Shown here piece by piece: positions 47,877-56,832 of a DNA stretch of 64,000 nt. The notes under the pieces were generated by a model that saw only the letters and a list, made by a program, of their open reading frames with translations, ran no database searches and was not told the origin of the DNA. This DNA is from Branchiostoma floridae (Eukaryota > Chordata > Leptocardii > Amphioxiformes > Branchiostomatidae). Position 1 is the first letter of the stretch, and each line of letters begins with the position of its first letter. The stretch covers positions 11,999,450 through 12,063,449 of the forward strand of contig NC_049992.1 in the NCBI RefSeq assembly GCF_000003815.2. Reading direction: 5' to 3'. The position numbers and the translations under genes were made by a program.

Positions 47877-48020
47877 GACAAATTTGTCAAGCAACTTCAG
47901 ACCAGGATGTACAATGTCAGTGTCGCTCTCAAGAAAAGGAGTCATTTAGGATATAAGGGCCATGACCAGAAATTCATCTGTAGGAGGGTATGTTGTAGGA
48001 ACAACAACAATACTCCATAA
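47877..48020 (+). CDS. Variable exon V29
   Basis: Acceptor TCCTTCCAG. DKFVKQLQTRMYNVSVALK, tail GHDQKFICRRVCCRN, 47 aa, TAA. Selector 47764 is degenerate. Confidence 0.8.
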   Translation, partial: DKFVKQLQTRMYNVSVALKKRSHLGYKGHDQKFICRRVCCRNNNNTP

Positions 48021-48195
48021 ACTTCAAGACATTTCAGTGTAAGAACATGTTTATTTAGTTACATTGTTTGAGGAAAGAGTTCTATTCTGCTGAAAGTTGA
48101 AACATTGATAGGTGCATCTATTGACATTGCTGTCAATCTAGTACAGGTATTTCCTGACTAGTTTCTAGAGTCCATGGATGTTTGTACCTTTTCAG

Positions 48196-48336
48196 ATGAG
48201 GTTTATGAAGGGCGTTCAAGATAGAATCACGCATGTCAGGCGGAAACTGGAGAAAAGAGGGGATTTATACCAGGGACATGACAGTAACCTTGTCTTTAAG
48301 TGTAGGGATCCATGCTGTAGGCCCAGGAAGACTTAG
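48196..48336 (+). CDS. Variable exon V30
   Basis: Acceptor ACCTTTTCAG. MRFMKGVQDRITHVRRKLE, tail with FKCRDPCCRPR, 46 aa, TAG. Selector 48102. Confidence 0.8.
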   Translation: MRFMKGVQDRITHVRRKLEKRGDLYQGHDSNLVFKCRDPCCRPRKT

Positions 48337-48591
48337 TCATGAATTTCAACACATTTCTATGTAGGATTAGGAATAGTTTTTTTCGTATGAATTCTCCTGA
48401 TACATTGATAGGTGCATCAGAAGACAATATTAACATTAAGGTCAGATATTTCAAGAGGTTCCCGATGTCTTGCATTGGTAGTTTTTTTCCCCCAAAATTC
48501 TTTTTGTAGCCTGTCCCCACATAGTTTTGGAACTGGAACCAAACCTTTTTCGATATCACACAGAATATACTACTATTACTGCTTTTTTCAG

Positions 48592-48738
48592 GAGGTTTTT
48601 TACAAGCAGCTTCATCAAAGGATCAAGCATGTGAGGTGGTTGGTCAAGAAAAGGGGCCATTTAGGATACCAGGGACATGACAGTAACTTGACATGCAGGG
48701 ACATTTGTTGTAGGAACTACAACAGAAATGTTCCCTAA
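48592..48738 (+). CDS. Variable exon V31
   Basis: Acceptor CTTTTTTCAG. EVFYKQLHQRIKHVRWLVK, GHLGYQGHDSN then TCRDICCRN, 48 aa, TAA. Selector 48402. Confidence 0.85.
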   Translation, partial: EVFYKQLHQRIKHVRWLVKKRGHLGYQGHDSNLTCRDICCRNYNRNVP

Positions 48739-49008
48739 GTTAAAAATCACATTTCTTTCATTGTATAAAAACAAATTTTTGTTGTCTGCCTCTGCGCTCT
48801 TTTGTGATTGGCTGTGTGGGTGTGGTCGAATTTCACAGTGCAAGAAGACATTGATAGGTGCATCCAAAGACAATGTTGTCAAAATGTTCTTATTGTCTTG
48901 ATCTGGGAACTTGTACAAAAAGAACTGATAGAAGAGTGTTTACATAATGCATCTATCTAGCCTATATTGAAGTCACAAAGTATATAAATTTATGTTCGTA
49001 CTTTTCAG

Positions 49009-49149
49009 GCGTGGTTTATGAGGCAACTGCACGACAGAGTAAAACATGTCAGTTGGTTGCTCAGGAAAAGGGGCCATTTAGGGTACCAGGGGCATGACAC
49101 TGCGTTTAAGTGTACAGACCAGTGTTGTAGGGGCCGAATCGATCTGTAA
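49009..49149 (+). CDS. Variable exon V32
   Basis: Acceptor TACTTTTCAG. AWFMRQLHDRVKHVSWLLR, GHLGYQGHDTAFKCTDQCCR, 46 aa, TAA. Selector 48848. Confidence 0.85.
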   Translation, partial: AWFMRQLHDRVKHVSWLLRKRGHLGYQGHDTAFKCTDQCCRGRIDL

Positions 49150-49357
49150 ACCTCAACACATCACTGTAGGAACAGCTTACATTGTCACTTCCACCTTCAG
49201 TCAGCCAATTTTCCCCATGGACATTGATAGGTGCATCCAAAGACATTGTTCTCCATCTAGAATAGGTATTCAAAATATTTTTGTGGTCTTGCCTTGGTAA
49301 AATGAGACAAGAAGTAAAGGGAAACCTGTATTCCAATTTATGTTCTTGCCCTTTCAG

Positions 49358-49474
49358 GCAATTCTCATGACACAAGTACGAAAGAGGATGGAGTATCTCA
49401 GTCGGTTACGGAAGGAAAAAGGCCTTATAGGGTACCGGGGACATGGCGTTACGTTTAAACATACAGACCTGTAG
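49358..49474 (+). CDS. Variable exon V33
   Basis: Acceptor GCCCTTTCAG. AILMTQVRKRMEYLSRLRK, 38 aa, TAG. The conserved Phe is replaced by Leu and the Cys tail is cut short (FKHTDL): a diverged member. Selector 49221. Confidence 0.75.
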   Translation, partial: AILMTQVRKRMEYLSRLRKEKGLIGYRGHGVTFKHTDL

Positions 49475-49756
49475 AGTCCAAAGTCATCCTTAAACCTTAA
49501 AGCATTGTTGTGTAGGAACAGTTTGAATTGTTACTGCCATTGTCCAGTTGCACTAATTCTTCTGTTGGGTGGTATGAAATAGAAGCAAATTTTTCCCATG
49601 GACATTGATAGGTGCATCCAAAGACATTTTTCTTCACCTGGTACTGGCATTCAAAACATTTGTTGTGGTGTTGCTTTGGTGTTTTATTTTACTTGAGACG
49701 AGAAGTCTTTTCAGATAGAAAAGCTGTATTCCAATTCATGTTAATGCCTTTTTCAG

Positions 49757-49897
49757 GAAAGGTTCGTAACGCAGGTTCGAAAGAGGGTGGAGCATGTCAA
49801 TCGGTTACTGAAGGAAAGAGGCCATTTGGGATATCAGGGACACGACAGTGTGTTTAAGTGTACAGACGCGTGTTGTAGAAACTGGCAAGATATGTAA
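49757..49897 (+). CDS. Variable exon V34
   Basis: Acceptor CTTTTTCAG. ERFVTQVRKRVEHVNRLLK, GHLGYQGHDSVFKCTDACCR, 46 aa, TAA. Selector 49602. Confidence 0.85.
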   Translation, partial: ERFVTQVRKRVEHVNRLLKERGHLGYQGHDSVFKCTDACCRNWQDM

Positions 49898-50047
49898 AGC
49901 ACAACAGATAGGAACAGTTTTCATTTTTACTGCCACTGTTTTTCTGTTGATGGTATAGAAAGAAACCAATATTGCCCATCCAAAGACATTTGGTAAACTA
50001 AGACAAGATAGAAAAGCTGCATTCCAATTTTTTTCTTGCCTTTTCAG

Positions 50048-50182
50048 AGGTTCATAAAGCAAGTCCGAGATAGGGTGAAGCATGTGAGTCTGTTACTCAA
50101 GAGAAGGGGTCATTTAGGATACCAGGGACATGACAGTGTGTTTAAGTGTACAGACCAGTGTTGCAGAGCTATCAATCCCTAA
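50048..50182 (+). CDS. Variable exon V35
   Basis: Acceptor GCCTTTTCAG. RFIKQVRDRVKHVSLLLK, GHLGYQGHDSVFKCTDQCCR, 44 aa, TAA. One codon shorter before Phe. Its intron keeps the usual flank (TTGCCCATCCAAAGACATT) but the selector itself is deleted. Confidence 0.8.
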   Translation, partial: RFIKQVRDRVKHVSLLLKRRGHLGYQGHDSVFKCTDQCCRAINP

Positions 50183-50467
50183 AGCTCAACTCGTACAGTT
50201 CCTGCCACTGGGCTATTTCATGATTGCCTTTATTAGATGGCATGAAAAGGGAGCTGATTTTTTCCATGGACATTGATAGGTGCATCTAAGAGCATTGTTG
50301 CCCATCCAGTACAGACGTTTCAAAATGTTGATATCTTTTATAACCTGATTCAAGAAGTAGAGGGAAAAGCTTACGTTAACATTAAGTTTATAAGCTTATA
50401 CTTAAGAACTGTATACAAACATAAATTTCGCCTTGAGCAGATTGTACCAATGTGTCTACCTTTACAG

Positions 50468-50614
50468 GGGAAGTTCATAAAACAACTTCAAGATAGGGTC
50501 AGGCATGTCACTTGGCTACTGAAGAAAAGGGGGCATCTAGGATACCAGGGACATGACAATAACGTTCTCTTCAAGTGCACAGACCAATGCTGTAGGAACA
50601 GAGATGTTTCTTAA
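50468..50614 (+). CDS. Variable exon V36
   Basis: Acceptor CCTTTACAG. GKFIKQLQDRVRHVTWLLK, tail VLFKCTDQCCRNRDVS, 48 aa, TAA. Selector 50270. Confidence 0.85.
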   Translation, partial: GKFIKQLQDRVRHVTWLLKKRGHLGYQGHDNNVLFKCTDQCCRNRDVS

Positions 50615-50891
50615 ACCCTGACATGCTTGTTGTGAATGTCTTCATTTGTTCATTACTTGGATGAAACAAACACAAAAATTGCCATTTTCCCCCAGGGTCC
50701 TTGATAGGTGCATCTAGATACTGTTGCCCATGTAGCCTGGTCAATACCTCAGGTCGATAATGTATGTATGTACAAGAAGTCATTGATCATTTTTCTCATA
50801 GAAACTTCTGAAAAGTGTAAAATCTCTGGAGTGATTTGGCAGATGTATTGGATGACAAAGAAAAGTTAAATACTTCTGATCTGTTTTTCAG

Positions 50892-51011
50892 TCTCAGTTT
50901 TGTAAGCAGCTACAGCAAAGAGTTAACAAAGTGAGATGGAGAAAAAAGAAAAGTCTTGTTGCAGCTCAGACGTCTAAGGCTTTACCTTACAGCCTTACAT
51001 CTTACCAATAG
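50892..51011 (+). CDS. Variable exon V37
   Basis: Acceptor TGTTTTTCAG. SQFCKQLQQRVNKVRWRKK, 39 aa with unrelated Ser/Ala/Tyr tail, TAG. Selector 50698 (TCCTTGATAGG). Confidence 0.8.
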   Translation, partial: SQFCKQLQQRVNKVRWRKKKSLVAAQTSKALPYSLTSYQ

Positions 51012-51215
51012 CACTGGTTAACGTTTAGACAGTTTCTGCTGTTCATCATTGATAGGTGCATTGCTAGGAAATGTTAGACATCTAAAATTGTTTTTTAGAT
51101 GTCAGACTCACCAAAACATTTTGTAGGTTCGCTGTCACCACAAATCATTAAATCTACTGGACTAAACTTTGAAATCATGTTTATTCGTTTTGTGTACCTA
51201 CCTTTCCATCTCCAG

Positions 51216-51335
51216 GAAACGTTCATCAAACAACTGTCCAAGAGGTTCTGCCATGTACGATGGTTTGCAAAGAAAAGGTTGAGGAATAAAATGAAGAGTC
51301 AAGATGGAAACTTCTTTTCAACTGGCAACACATAG
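51216..51335 (+). CDS. Variable exon V38
   Basis: Acceptor CCATCTCCAG. ETFIKQLSKRFCHVRWFAK, 39 aa, TAG. Selector 51046. Confidence 0.8.
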   Translation, partial: ETFIKQLSKRFCHVRWFAKKRLRNKMKSQDGNFFSTGNT

Positions 51336-51536
51336 ATAAGCATGTATAGCAAACTGTACAAGGCAAGCAACAATAGGCTAAGTCTCTTGGTGCGCATTGG
51401 TGCATTGCCCAACACTTGTGTACCTGTATGTAAATCTCGTGGATAAAAGATGCCACAATCAACTTAAGTAACCTCCTTTCTATCAGGTTCTTGGCCGTAG
51501 TTACAGCAAAGGTTTAGTGTCTGATTTGTATTTCAG

Positions 51537-51632
51537 GATGCCTTTGGTCTTCTGGTGCGCAAGAGGATGTACAATGCTAGGAGGACAACAAAGAAAAGGG
51601 AAAGATCTCAGCAAAATACATGGCATTTGTAG
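51537..51632 (+). CDS. Variable exon V39
   Basis: Acceptor TGTATTTCAG. DAFGLLVRKRMYNARRTTK, 31 aa, TAG. Only a shortened selector-like string (CATTGGTGCATT, 51393) precedes it. Confidence 0.75.
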   Translation, partial: DAFGLLVRKRMYNARRTTKKRERSQQNTWHL

Positions 51633-51805
51633 CAAAGACAGATACTGAGATAAAGAGGGAAGAAATGCTTCGAACCAGGGTACATTGATAGGTGCATCTG
51701 TAGGAATATATTGTGACCCCATGATCTGAACAGGGAAGTTGGGAAGGGCAGGGTTCACCAGGGAGGGCTTTAGTAGCTCTTATCTAGAATTTGCTTTACT
51801 TCCAG

Positions 51806-51928
51806 GAGCACTTCTGCAGGCAAATGTACACCAGAGTTCACCATTGCAAGTGGCTCACTAAGAAAAAACTTAAAGCTAGGATGGAACTATTGGAAGAGAC
51901 GGGGCAGGACAGTTGGCACAAAATATAG
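51806..51928 (+). CDS. Variable exon V40
   Basis: Acceptor TTTACTTCCAG. EHFCRQMYTRVHHCKWLTK, 40 aa, TAG. Selector 51682. Only 68 nt separate its stop from V41. Confidence 0.8.
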   Translation, partial: EHFCRQMYTRVHHCKWLTKKKLKARMELLEETGQDSWHKI

Positions 51929-51996
51929 GTAAAAGTCCTTTTATGTCTTAAGAGATAAAGGCACACAACATTACCACATTCCTCTCCCACTTCCAG

Positions 51997-52113
51997 GATG
52001 GCTTCCTTAAACAGCTATGCAATAGGCTCTACCACGTAAGATGGACCACGAAAAAAAAGTTGAGGGGAAAAATGAGCAGTGGACAAGGAAGCTTCAAGTT
52101 CAAGAAGAATTGA
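51997..52113 (+). CDS. Variable exon V41
   Basis: Acceptor CCCACTTCCAG. DGFLKQLCNRLYHVRWTTK, 38 aa with Lys-rich tail, TGA. No own selector. Confidence 0.8.
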   Translation, partial: DGFLKQLCNRLYHVRWTTKKKLRGKMSSGQGSFKFKKN

Positions 52114-52236
52114 CTCCCACTCCACGATAGTGTATAACGTGTTAGATACATGGAATATTTAGAAAACACCACTGTATTTCTGTACACCTTTAGGTATATA
52201 ACAATGTTTTAGATGTCTTTGGTATTTCTGTTACAG

Positions 52237-52353
52237 GAGACCTTTGCTAAACAGATGTGCAAGAGAGTTTACAATGTTAGATGGACTACAAAGGAAAGGG
52301 AAAAAGCAGTGGCAATACATAAAGCGGGAAGAAGTCAAGGGCACATGTTCTAA
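52237..52353 (+). CDS. Variable exon V42
   Basis: Acceptor TTCTGTTACAG. ETFAKQMCKRVYNVRWTTK, 38 aa, TAA. Third exon behind the selector at 51682. Confidence 0.8.
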   Translation, partial: ETFAKQMCKRVYNVRWTTKEREKAVAIHKAGRSQGHMF

Positions 52354-52570
52354 GACGTAACAATTTAAAGAAACTGCCTTTTCAATAGGTTCTTGTGTAC
52401 ATGTTTGTGCATTGATAGGTGCATTTCATAGGACTTGGTTGTTTCTCATGTCAGTAAAACAACTGTTGATGTTGCTGTTATTAGTCTTAAAACATGGGAA
52501 TCGGTTGCATGTAAGTCCAGGCTATGCCTGTGACAGCTACTGCAACAGTATTTATCTTGCTGTTTTACAG

Positions 52571-52678
52571 GATATCTTTGCTAAACAAGTACACAGGAGA
52601 GTCAACCATAACAACTGGATCTCAAAGAGAGAACTTAAAGCCAAGATAGCTTGTGAGGAACAACTTTTTTTTACATGA
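52571..52678 (+). CDS. Variable exon V43
   Basis: Acceptor GCTGTTTTACAG. DIFAKQVHRRVNHNNWISK, 35 aa, TGA. Selector 52409. Confidence 0.8.
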   Translation, partial: DIFAKQVHRRVNHNNWISKRELKAKIACEEQLFFT

Positions 52679-52767
52679 AGGCCCCTAGAAAAGTCTGCTA
52701 GAAAAATTGACAACCACTTGTCATGCATATAACAGTATTGTTTTATATCTCTTGTCCTCCTTCACAA

Positions 52768-52827
52768 AGTGGCTTCATCAAACAGTTGAGAAAAAGGATG
52801 GCTAATGTCAAGTGGTGGTCAACATGA
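52768..52827 (+). pseudogene. Variable exon V44, acceptor destroyed
   Basis: The frame SGFIKQLRKRMANVKWWST-TGA is intact and closely matches V47, but the expected CACAG|AGT acceptor reads CACAA|AGT. The nearest AG lies one base into the exon's second position and would shift the frame. Probably a recently silenced exon. Confidence 0.65.
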
Positions 52828-53058
52828 TAAAGACTACTAGGACTTAAAATAACAAATAACAGAACACTAGAAAGGCAAACCTTTTTGCGGGCTGGCCATT
52901 TAACCAATAGTTACATTGATGGGTGCATCATGTAGTGAGGGCTTTGTTTCTTAAGTCAATACACTAACTCTTCATTCCGCTCTTAAAAAGTGGGCGTCGG
53001 TTAGATACAAGGCTATTCCTGAAACTGCCACTTTTTTTAGCATTTACTTTGCTTACAG

Positions 53059-53184
53059 GACATCTTTGCCAAACGAGTATGCAAGAGGGTCTACCATAAC
53101 AGATGGATGTCTAAACGGCAACTCAAAGCCAAGATGGCTTGTCAGCAAGAAAGGAAGGGATGGACAAGTACATTTTCCTCGTGA
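53059..53184 (+). CDS. Variable exon V45
   Basis: Acceptor TTTGCTTACAG. DIFAKRVCKRVYHNRWMSK, 41 aa, TGA. Selector 52913. Duplicate of V43. Confidence 0.8.
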   Translation, partial: DIFAKRVCKRVYHNRWMSKRQLKAKMACQQERKGWTSTFSS

Positions 53185-53295
53185 AATCTGCGGATGCTTA
53201 GTCAACTGTAAAAGTGACTGCAGGATATATGAATTAGAATGTGTCATTTCTTCTACCCGTACGAATTATTGTTTATATCTTATTTACCTTCACAG

Positions 53296-53361
53296 GGTGA
53301 CTTCGTCTCAAAGTTGAGAAGCCGGTTGGATTATGTCGGGTGGATGGCTTTTAAGCTCTGA
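53296..53361 (+). CDS. Variable exon V46
   Basis: Acceptor CCTTCACAG. GDFVSKLRSRLDYVGWMAF, 21 aa, TGA. Lacks the basic end (WMAFKL); same intron context as V44 and V47. Confidence 0.7.
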   Translation, partial: GDFVSKLRSRLDYVGWMAFKL

Positions 53362-53626
53362 AATTAAAGGCAAGAATTTCTTAGAATATTTAAAACTTTA
53401 ACTTATCTTTAAGGACTTGTAGTATATCAGTAAACTCAGGGTGAAAATTTAGGACAGGGCCCTATGTTGCCTGGGAATGTACATATGTGTCTGTCAATGT
53501 AAGTCTTGGTTTGGCCATTTAACTAATACTAAGTACATTGATAGGTGCATCAAGTAGTCAGGCAGATAAAACAGAGTATTTCAGTTGATATGACAATCAC
53601 TTTATTTCTCTTATTGTCCTTCACAG

Positions 53627-53686
53627 AGTGGCTTCACCAAACAGTTAAGCAAAAGAGTCACCAATGTCAGGTGGAGAAGGAAATAA
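53627..53686 (+). CDS. Variable exon V47
   Basis: Acceptor CCTTCACAG. SGFTKQLSKRVTNVRWRRK, 19 aa and TAA: essentially the bare consensus helix. Selector 53535. Confidence 0.8.
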   Translation, partial: SGFTKQLSKRVTNVRWRRK

Positions 53687-53964
53687 ATGACAATGATCAT
53701 TTCTTAAGATTTCTCAAAGACATGGGTTTAGAAAGGAAGACTTAGTAACAGTCCTGTCTTTTAGAGTTGACATAGCTATACTTCCATATCATGTATGATA
53801 CATTGATAGGTGCATTCCTTTTGGCATGTTATTTGTTACATGTATCTGTAGTTACATAGAAGATGTGATCTGTCTCTTGTTCATAAGCTGAATTGAACGA
53901 AATATTCTCAGCTCTTTTGAATATCCCATCTGCCATTAAATTGTCTCCCCGGCTTTCCTTTCAG

Positions 53965-54051
53965 CGTGAGTTCAGTAAACAGTTCAGGAAAAGAATCAAC
54001 AATGAGAGATGGAAGGCAAGGGAAACTGGGAAGTCCACTGGGAAGGAATAG
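53965..54051 (+). CDS. Variable exon V48
   Basis: Acceptor CTTTCCTTTCAG. REFSKQFRKRINNERWKAR, 28 aa, TAG. Selector 53800. Confidence 0.8.
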   Translation, partial: REFSKQFRKRINNERWKARETGKSTGKE

Positions 54052-54079
54052 CACCTGTGTAATATCAACAGTTTAACAC

Positions 54080-54361
54080 AAAGGGAACCATGAATTCAGT
54101 AGCACATGTTAAAGCTATGCCACAGTCCTATCAAATAGATGTCCAACACTAAGCAGATCCTACCTCTAGTTACTGTAGACTACTGTTCAAAATGCTGACA
54201 CAGAAATATGTTTCAGGCCAAAGGGGACCATGTATTCAGTACTAGCGCATTTGCCACAGTTCTATCAAATAGATGTCCAACACTAAGCAGACCCCACCTC
54301 TAGCTGTCTGTTACTGTGGACTACTGTTAAAAATGCTGACACAGAAATATGTTTCAGGCCA
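54080..54361 (+). repeat. 140-nt tandem duplication of an intron and its acceptor
   Basis: 54080-54219 and 54220-54361 are two copies of one unit (CTATCAAATAGATGTCCAAC and CTGACACAGAAATATGTTTC in both). The first copy carries a full AATATGTTTCAG acceptor at 54216 with no V-type exon after it. Confidence 0.85.
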
Positions 54362-54456
54362 GGTTTGTCAGACAACTGAGCCAAAGGATCTGCTGGTGCA
54401 GGTGGAAAGAGAAAGGAAAGAGGAAAGTCCCTGGGGGCTCAGGAAGTCAGACTTAG
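54358..54456 (+). CDS. Variable exon V49
   Basis: Acceptor ATATGTTTCAG. ARFVRQLSQRICWCRWKEK, 32 aa with Gly/Lys tail, TAG. No own selector; the intron before it contains the 140-nt duplication. Confidence 0.8.
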   Translation, partial: ARFVRQLSQRICWCRWKEKGKRKVPGGSGSQT

Positions 54457-54654
54457 CGACAAGAAAGTTTACCTGTAATACAAATAGCAACTGCAAATTT
54501 TCCCTTAGTAGTGGTTAAAAAATGCTGGCATTCTGAGTACATTGATAGGTGCATAATAAGGTTATTTTGTGTTGAATGTCGTATGTTTCCAAGAATGATT
54601 TGAACAGTACATTTCTCAAGCATGGTGATGATTTTTTCCTGGTTGCCTCTCCAG

Positions 54655-54747
54655 AGCGCTTTCAAGAAACAGCTTAGGAAAAGGGTCAACCATGTAAGAT
54701 GGACCACCAACAAAAAGATTCGCCAGAGCTTTAGAAAGCAACCTTAA
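54655..54747 (+). CDS. Variable exon V50
   Basis: Acceptor CCTCTCCAG. SAFKKQLRKRVNHVRWTTN, 30 aa, TAA. Selector 54539. Near-identical to V51. Confidence 0.85.
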   Translation, partial: SAFKKQLRKRVNHVRWTTNKKIRQSFRKQP

Positions 54748-54950
54748 GGGTTAAGACATTGATAGGTGCAATGACAAGTTCGGATTTTAGGTTCAACATT
54801 TTATTGATTCAACTTTGACATTTTGATAACATTGACAGGTGCATAAGAAGGTTACTTTTGTGCTGAATGTTGTATGCTTCCAAAAATGATATAACCAGTA
54901 ACTGTTCTTGTTACATGCTTGGCCTGATTTTTGCTTGGTTGCTTCTCCAG

Positions 54951-55043
54951 AGCGCTTTCAAGAAACAGCTTAAACAAAGGGTCAACCATGTAAGATGGAC
55001 CACCAACAAAAAGATTCGCCAAACTTATCGAAAACAACCATAA
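54951..55043 (+). CDS. Variable exon V51
   Basis: Acceptor GCTTCTCCAG. SAFKKQLKQRVNHVRWTTN, 30 aa, TAA. Two selectors (54756, 54829) precede it. Confidence 0.85.
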   Translation, partial: SAFKKQLKQRVNHVRWTTNKKIRQTYRKQP

Positions 55044-55132
55044 GGGTTAGGACATTGATAGGGGCATAAGGATGAACTTGACACTTAGTTTAACATTGAG
55101 TCTTGTAATGCCATCTTCCCTTCCCATTCCAG

Positions 55133-55195
55133 AGCAAGTTCGTAAAACAAATCAGTCAGAGGTTGCGTAAGGAAAGATGGGCTGCAAAGAGATGA
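55133..55195 (+). CDS. Variable exon V52
   Basis: Acceptor CCATTCCAG. SKFVKQISQRLRKERWAAK, 20 aa, TGA. Selector 55052 has a T-to-G change in the core. Confidence 0.8.
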   Translation, partial: SKFVKQISQRLRKERWAAKR

Positions 55196-55436
55196 TCTCA
55201 GCCACACTGCAGTTGCATCTAAGCACAGAAAATCACAAGGGAATCAAAAAGCAAGCTATTAACAAGGAGTTTTTGTATAAAATCATGTCTACATGTAGAG
55301 CCTTCCATGTTGAGCTATGGGAATTTGTTGCCCAAAAGCTTCTTTTTGTAAATCTCATGAGCTTTGCTAGTCTATGGTTTACAGTACAGAACTTAAAGCA
55401 TCACTGATTCATCTGTATCTCTTTCTCCCATTGCAG

Positions 55437-55514
55437 AGTAAACTTGTCAAACAACTAAGCCAGAGGTTGTGTAAAGTAAGGTGGGCAGAAAAAAGAGGGT
55501 CCTGGACTTATTAA
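55437..55514 (+). CDS. Variable exon V53
   Basis: Acceptor CCCATTGCAG. SKLVKQLSQRLCKVRWAEK, 25 aa, TAA. No own selector. Confidence 0.8.
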   Translation, partial: SKLVKQLSQRLCKVRWAEKRGSWTY

Positions 55515-55725
55515 ATACTTGTACTAAACAGTATCAGGAGTGGTAAGATTCTGTCGGGAGGTTGATATACATTTGTGTATTTACAAAACTCCATCACATT
55601 GATAGGTGCATCAACTTAAACTGACTTATTATGAGGGTATTGTTGCAACCTGAAGTGATTTCAGTGCACAAGATTTTGTGTTGTGTCTTTTCCTGATGTT
55701 GCAATTTGAAGTTTCTAATAGTGAT

Positions 55726-55728
55726 TGA

Positions 55729-55759
<31 letters not shown>
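55726..55759. repeat. (GAAA)n microsatellite
   Basis: About eight GAAA units between a selector (55596) and V54. Confidence 0.95.
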
Positions 55760-55814
55760 TGAAAATATGGACCCTTGGTAGGTTTCATAAACGGCTTCTT
55801 TCTCTTTTTTCCAG

Positions 55815-55901
55815 AGCAAGTTTTCACGGCAGCTAAGCAACTGCCTCTGTTGTAGGAGGTACAGGGCAAAGTTGAAAGGCAGACATCTAGACACGCAGTG
55901 A
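55815..55901 (+). CDS. Variable exon V54
   Basis: Acceptor CTTTTTTCCAG. SKFSRQLSNCLCCRRYRAK, 28 aa, three Cys in the helix, TGA. Selector 55596. Confidence 0.8.
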   Translation, partial: SKFSRQLSNCLCCRRYRAKLKGRHLDTQ

Positions 55902-56096
55902 AAGAAAAGACAAGAAAAGAGTACTGCTTTGAGCCATCTTTTGAGTTACTTAAACAGTATCAAACAAGTTCAAAAACCTTCATAACTAACCATACTGTCT
56001 ATTGAGACTTAAAGGGATGGGAATGTCTCTCTGTTTTAGTAGTTTAGATTTGCATTGATAGGTGCACTTTCCTGACCTCTGTAACTTCTGTTTCAG

Positions 56097-56195
56097 AGCC
56101 AATTTACAAAACAGCTAAGCACAAGAAACTGTCACCAGAGATACAAAATGAAACAGGACCAGGAGATAAACAGCAGTGATGCAAAGGAAAGATGA
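56097..56195 (+). CDS. Variable exon V55
   Basis: Acceptor TTCTGTTTCAG. SQFTKQLSTRNCHQRYKMK, 32 aa, acidic tail, TGA. Selector 56052 only 30 nt upstream. Confidence 0.8.
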   Translation, partial: SQFTKQLSTRNCHQRYKMKQDQEINSSDAKER

Positions 56196-56283
56196 GAGGG
56201 GAAAGGGCTTGGAAGAGTAACAAATCATAAAATATTGTCACTGGTTCCTCTATTCTCAATGGTTTTTGCTGCTTGTATTTCAG

Positions 56284-56376
56284 AGATATTTCATCCAGAA
56301 AGTAGCCAGTCGGGTCCGTCACGAACGACGTCTAGTCAAGAGATATCAGAAGAGATATGAACGATATAAGCAGTAG
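56284..56376 (+). CDS. Variable exon V56
   Basis: Acceptor CTTGTATTTCAG. RYFIQKVASRVRHERRLVK, 30 aa, Tyr/Arg/Lys tail, TAG. No own selector. Confidence 0.8.
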   Translation, partial: RYFIQKVASRVRHERRLVKRYQKRYERYKQ

Positions 56377-56531
56377 TGTCCATACAGTAAATATGGTGAT
56401 ATGTCATCTGTTCTATTAGATAAGACGGCAGGAGGAATGCTATCTTTCATTTATTCCACATTGATAGGTGCATCTATTACATGAACCCTCAAGAATGTTT
56501 ATGGTTTTTGTTTGCCTCTCTTTTATTTCAG

Positions 56532-56612
56532 AGTGTATTCCAAACCAAGGTAGCCAATAGGGTTCGCTTTTGCAGGTGGGAAGCAAAGCATCCAAGGGGA
56601 AAACAAGCATAA
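56532..56612 (+). CDS. Variable exon V57
   Basis: Acceptor TTTTATTTCAG. SVFQTKVANRVRFCRWEAK, 26 aa, TAA. Selector 56458. Confidence 0.8.
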   Translation, partial: SVFQTKVANRVRFCRWEAKHPRGKQA

Positions 56613-56832
56613 TGGAGGATAAAGCAGCTGTCAATGGGGTTGATTGGCCAGCAGTACATTGCTTTGGGTCTTTGTATAGGTTGCTTGTTGGCTACTTTCA
56701 TTTCCTTATCTAATGTTGAGGTCATCAGCTTCAGTATACCACAGAGAATGTAGCTGAAAGTTGCCAGTTGTTTATGATGTTGAATGATGTTGTAAACAGT
56801 GATTGTGAACAGCTCTATTCTATCCATTACAG

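Noticed and set aside
40950..56634. Many minus-strand ORFs containing LDAPINV or MHLSM
   Set aside because: These strings are just the selector element read on the other strand; the ORFs have no splice context.
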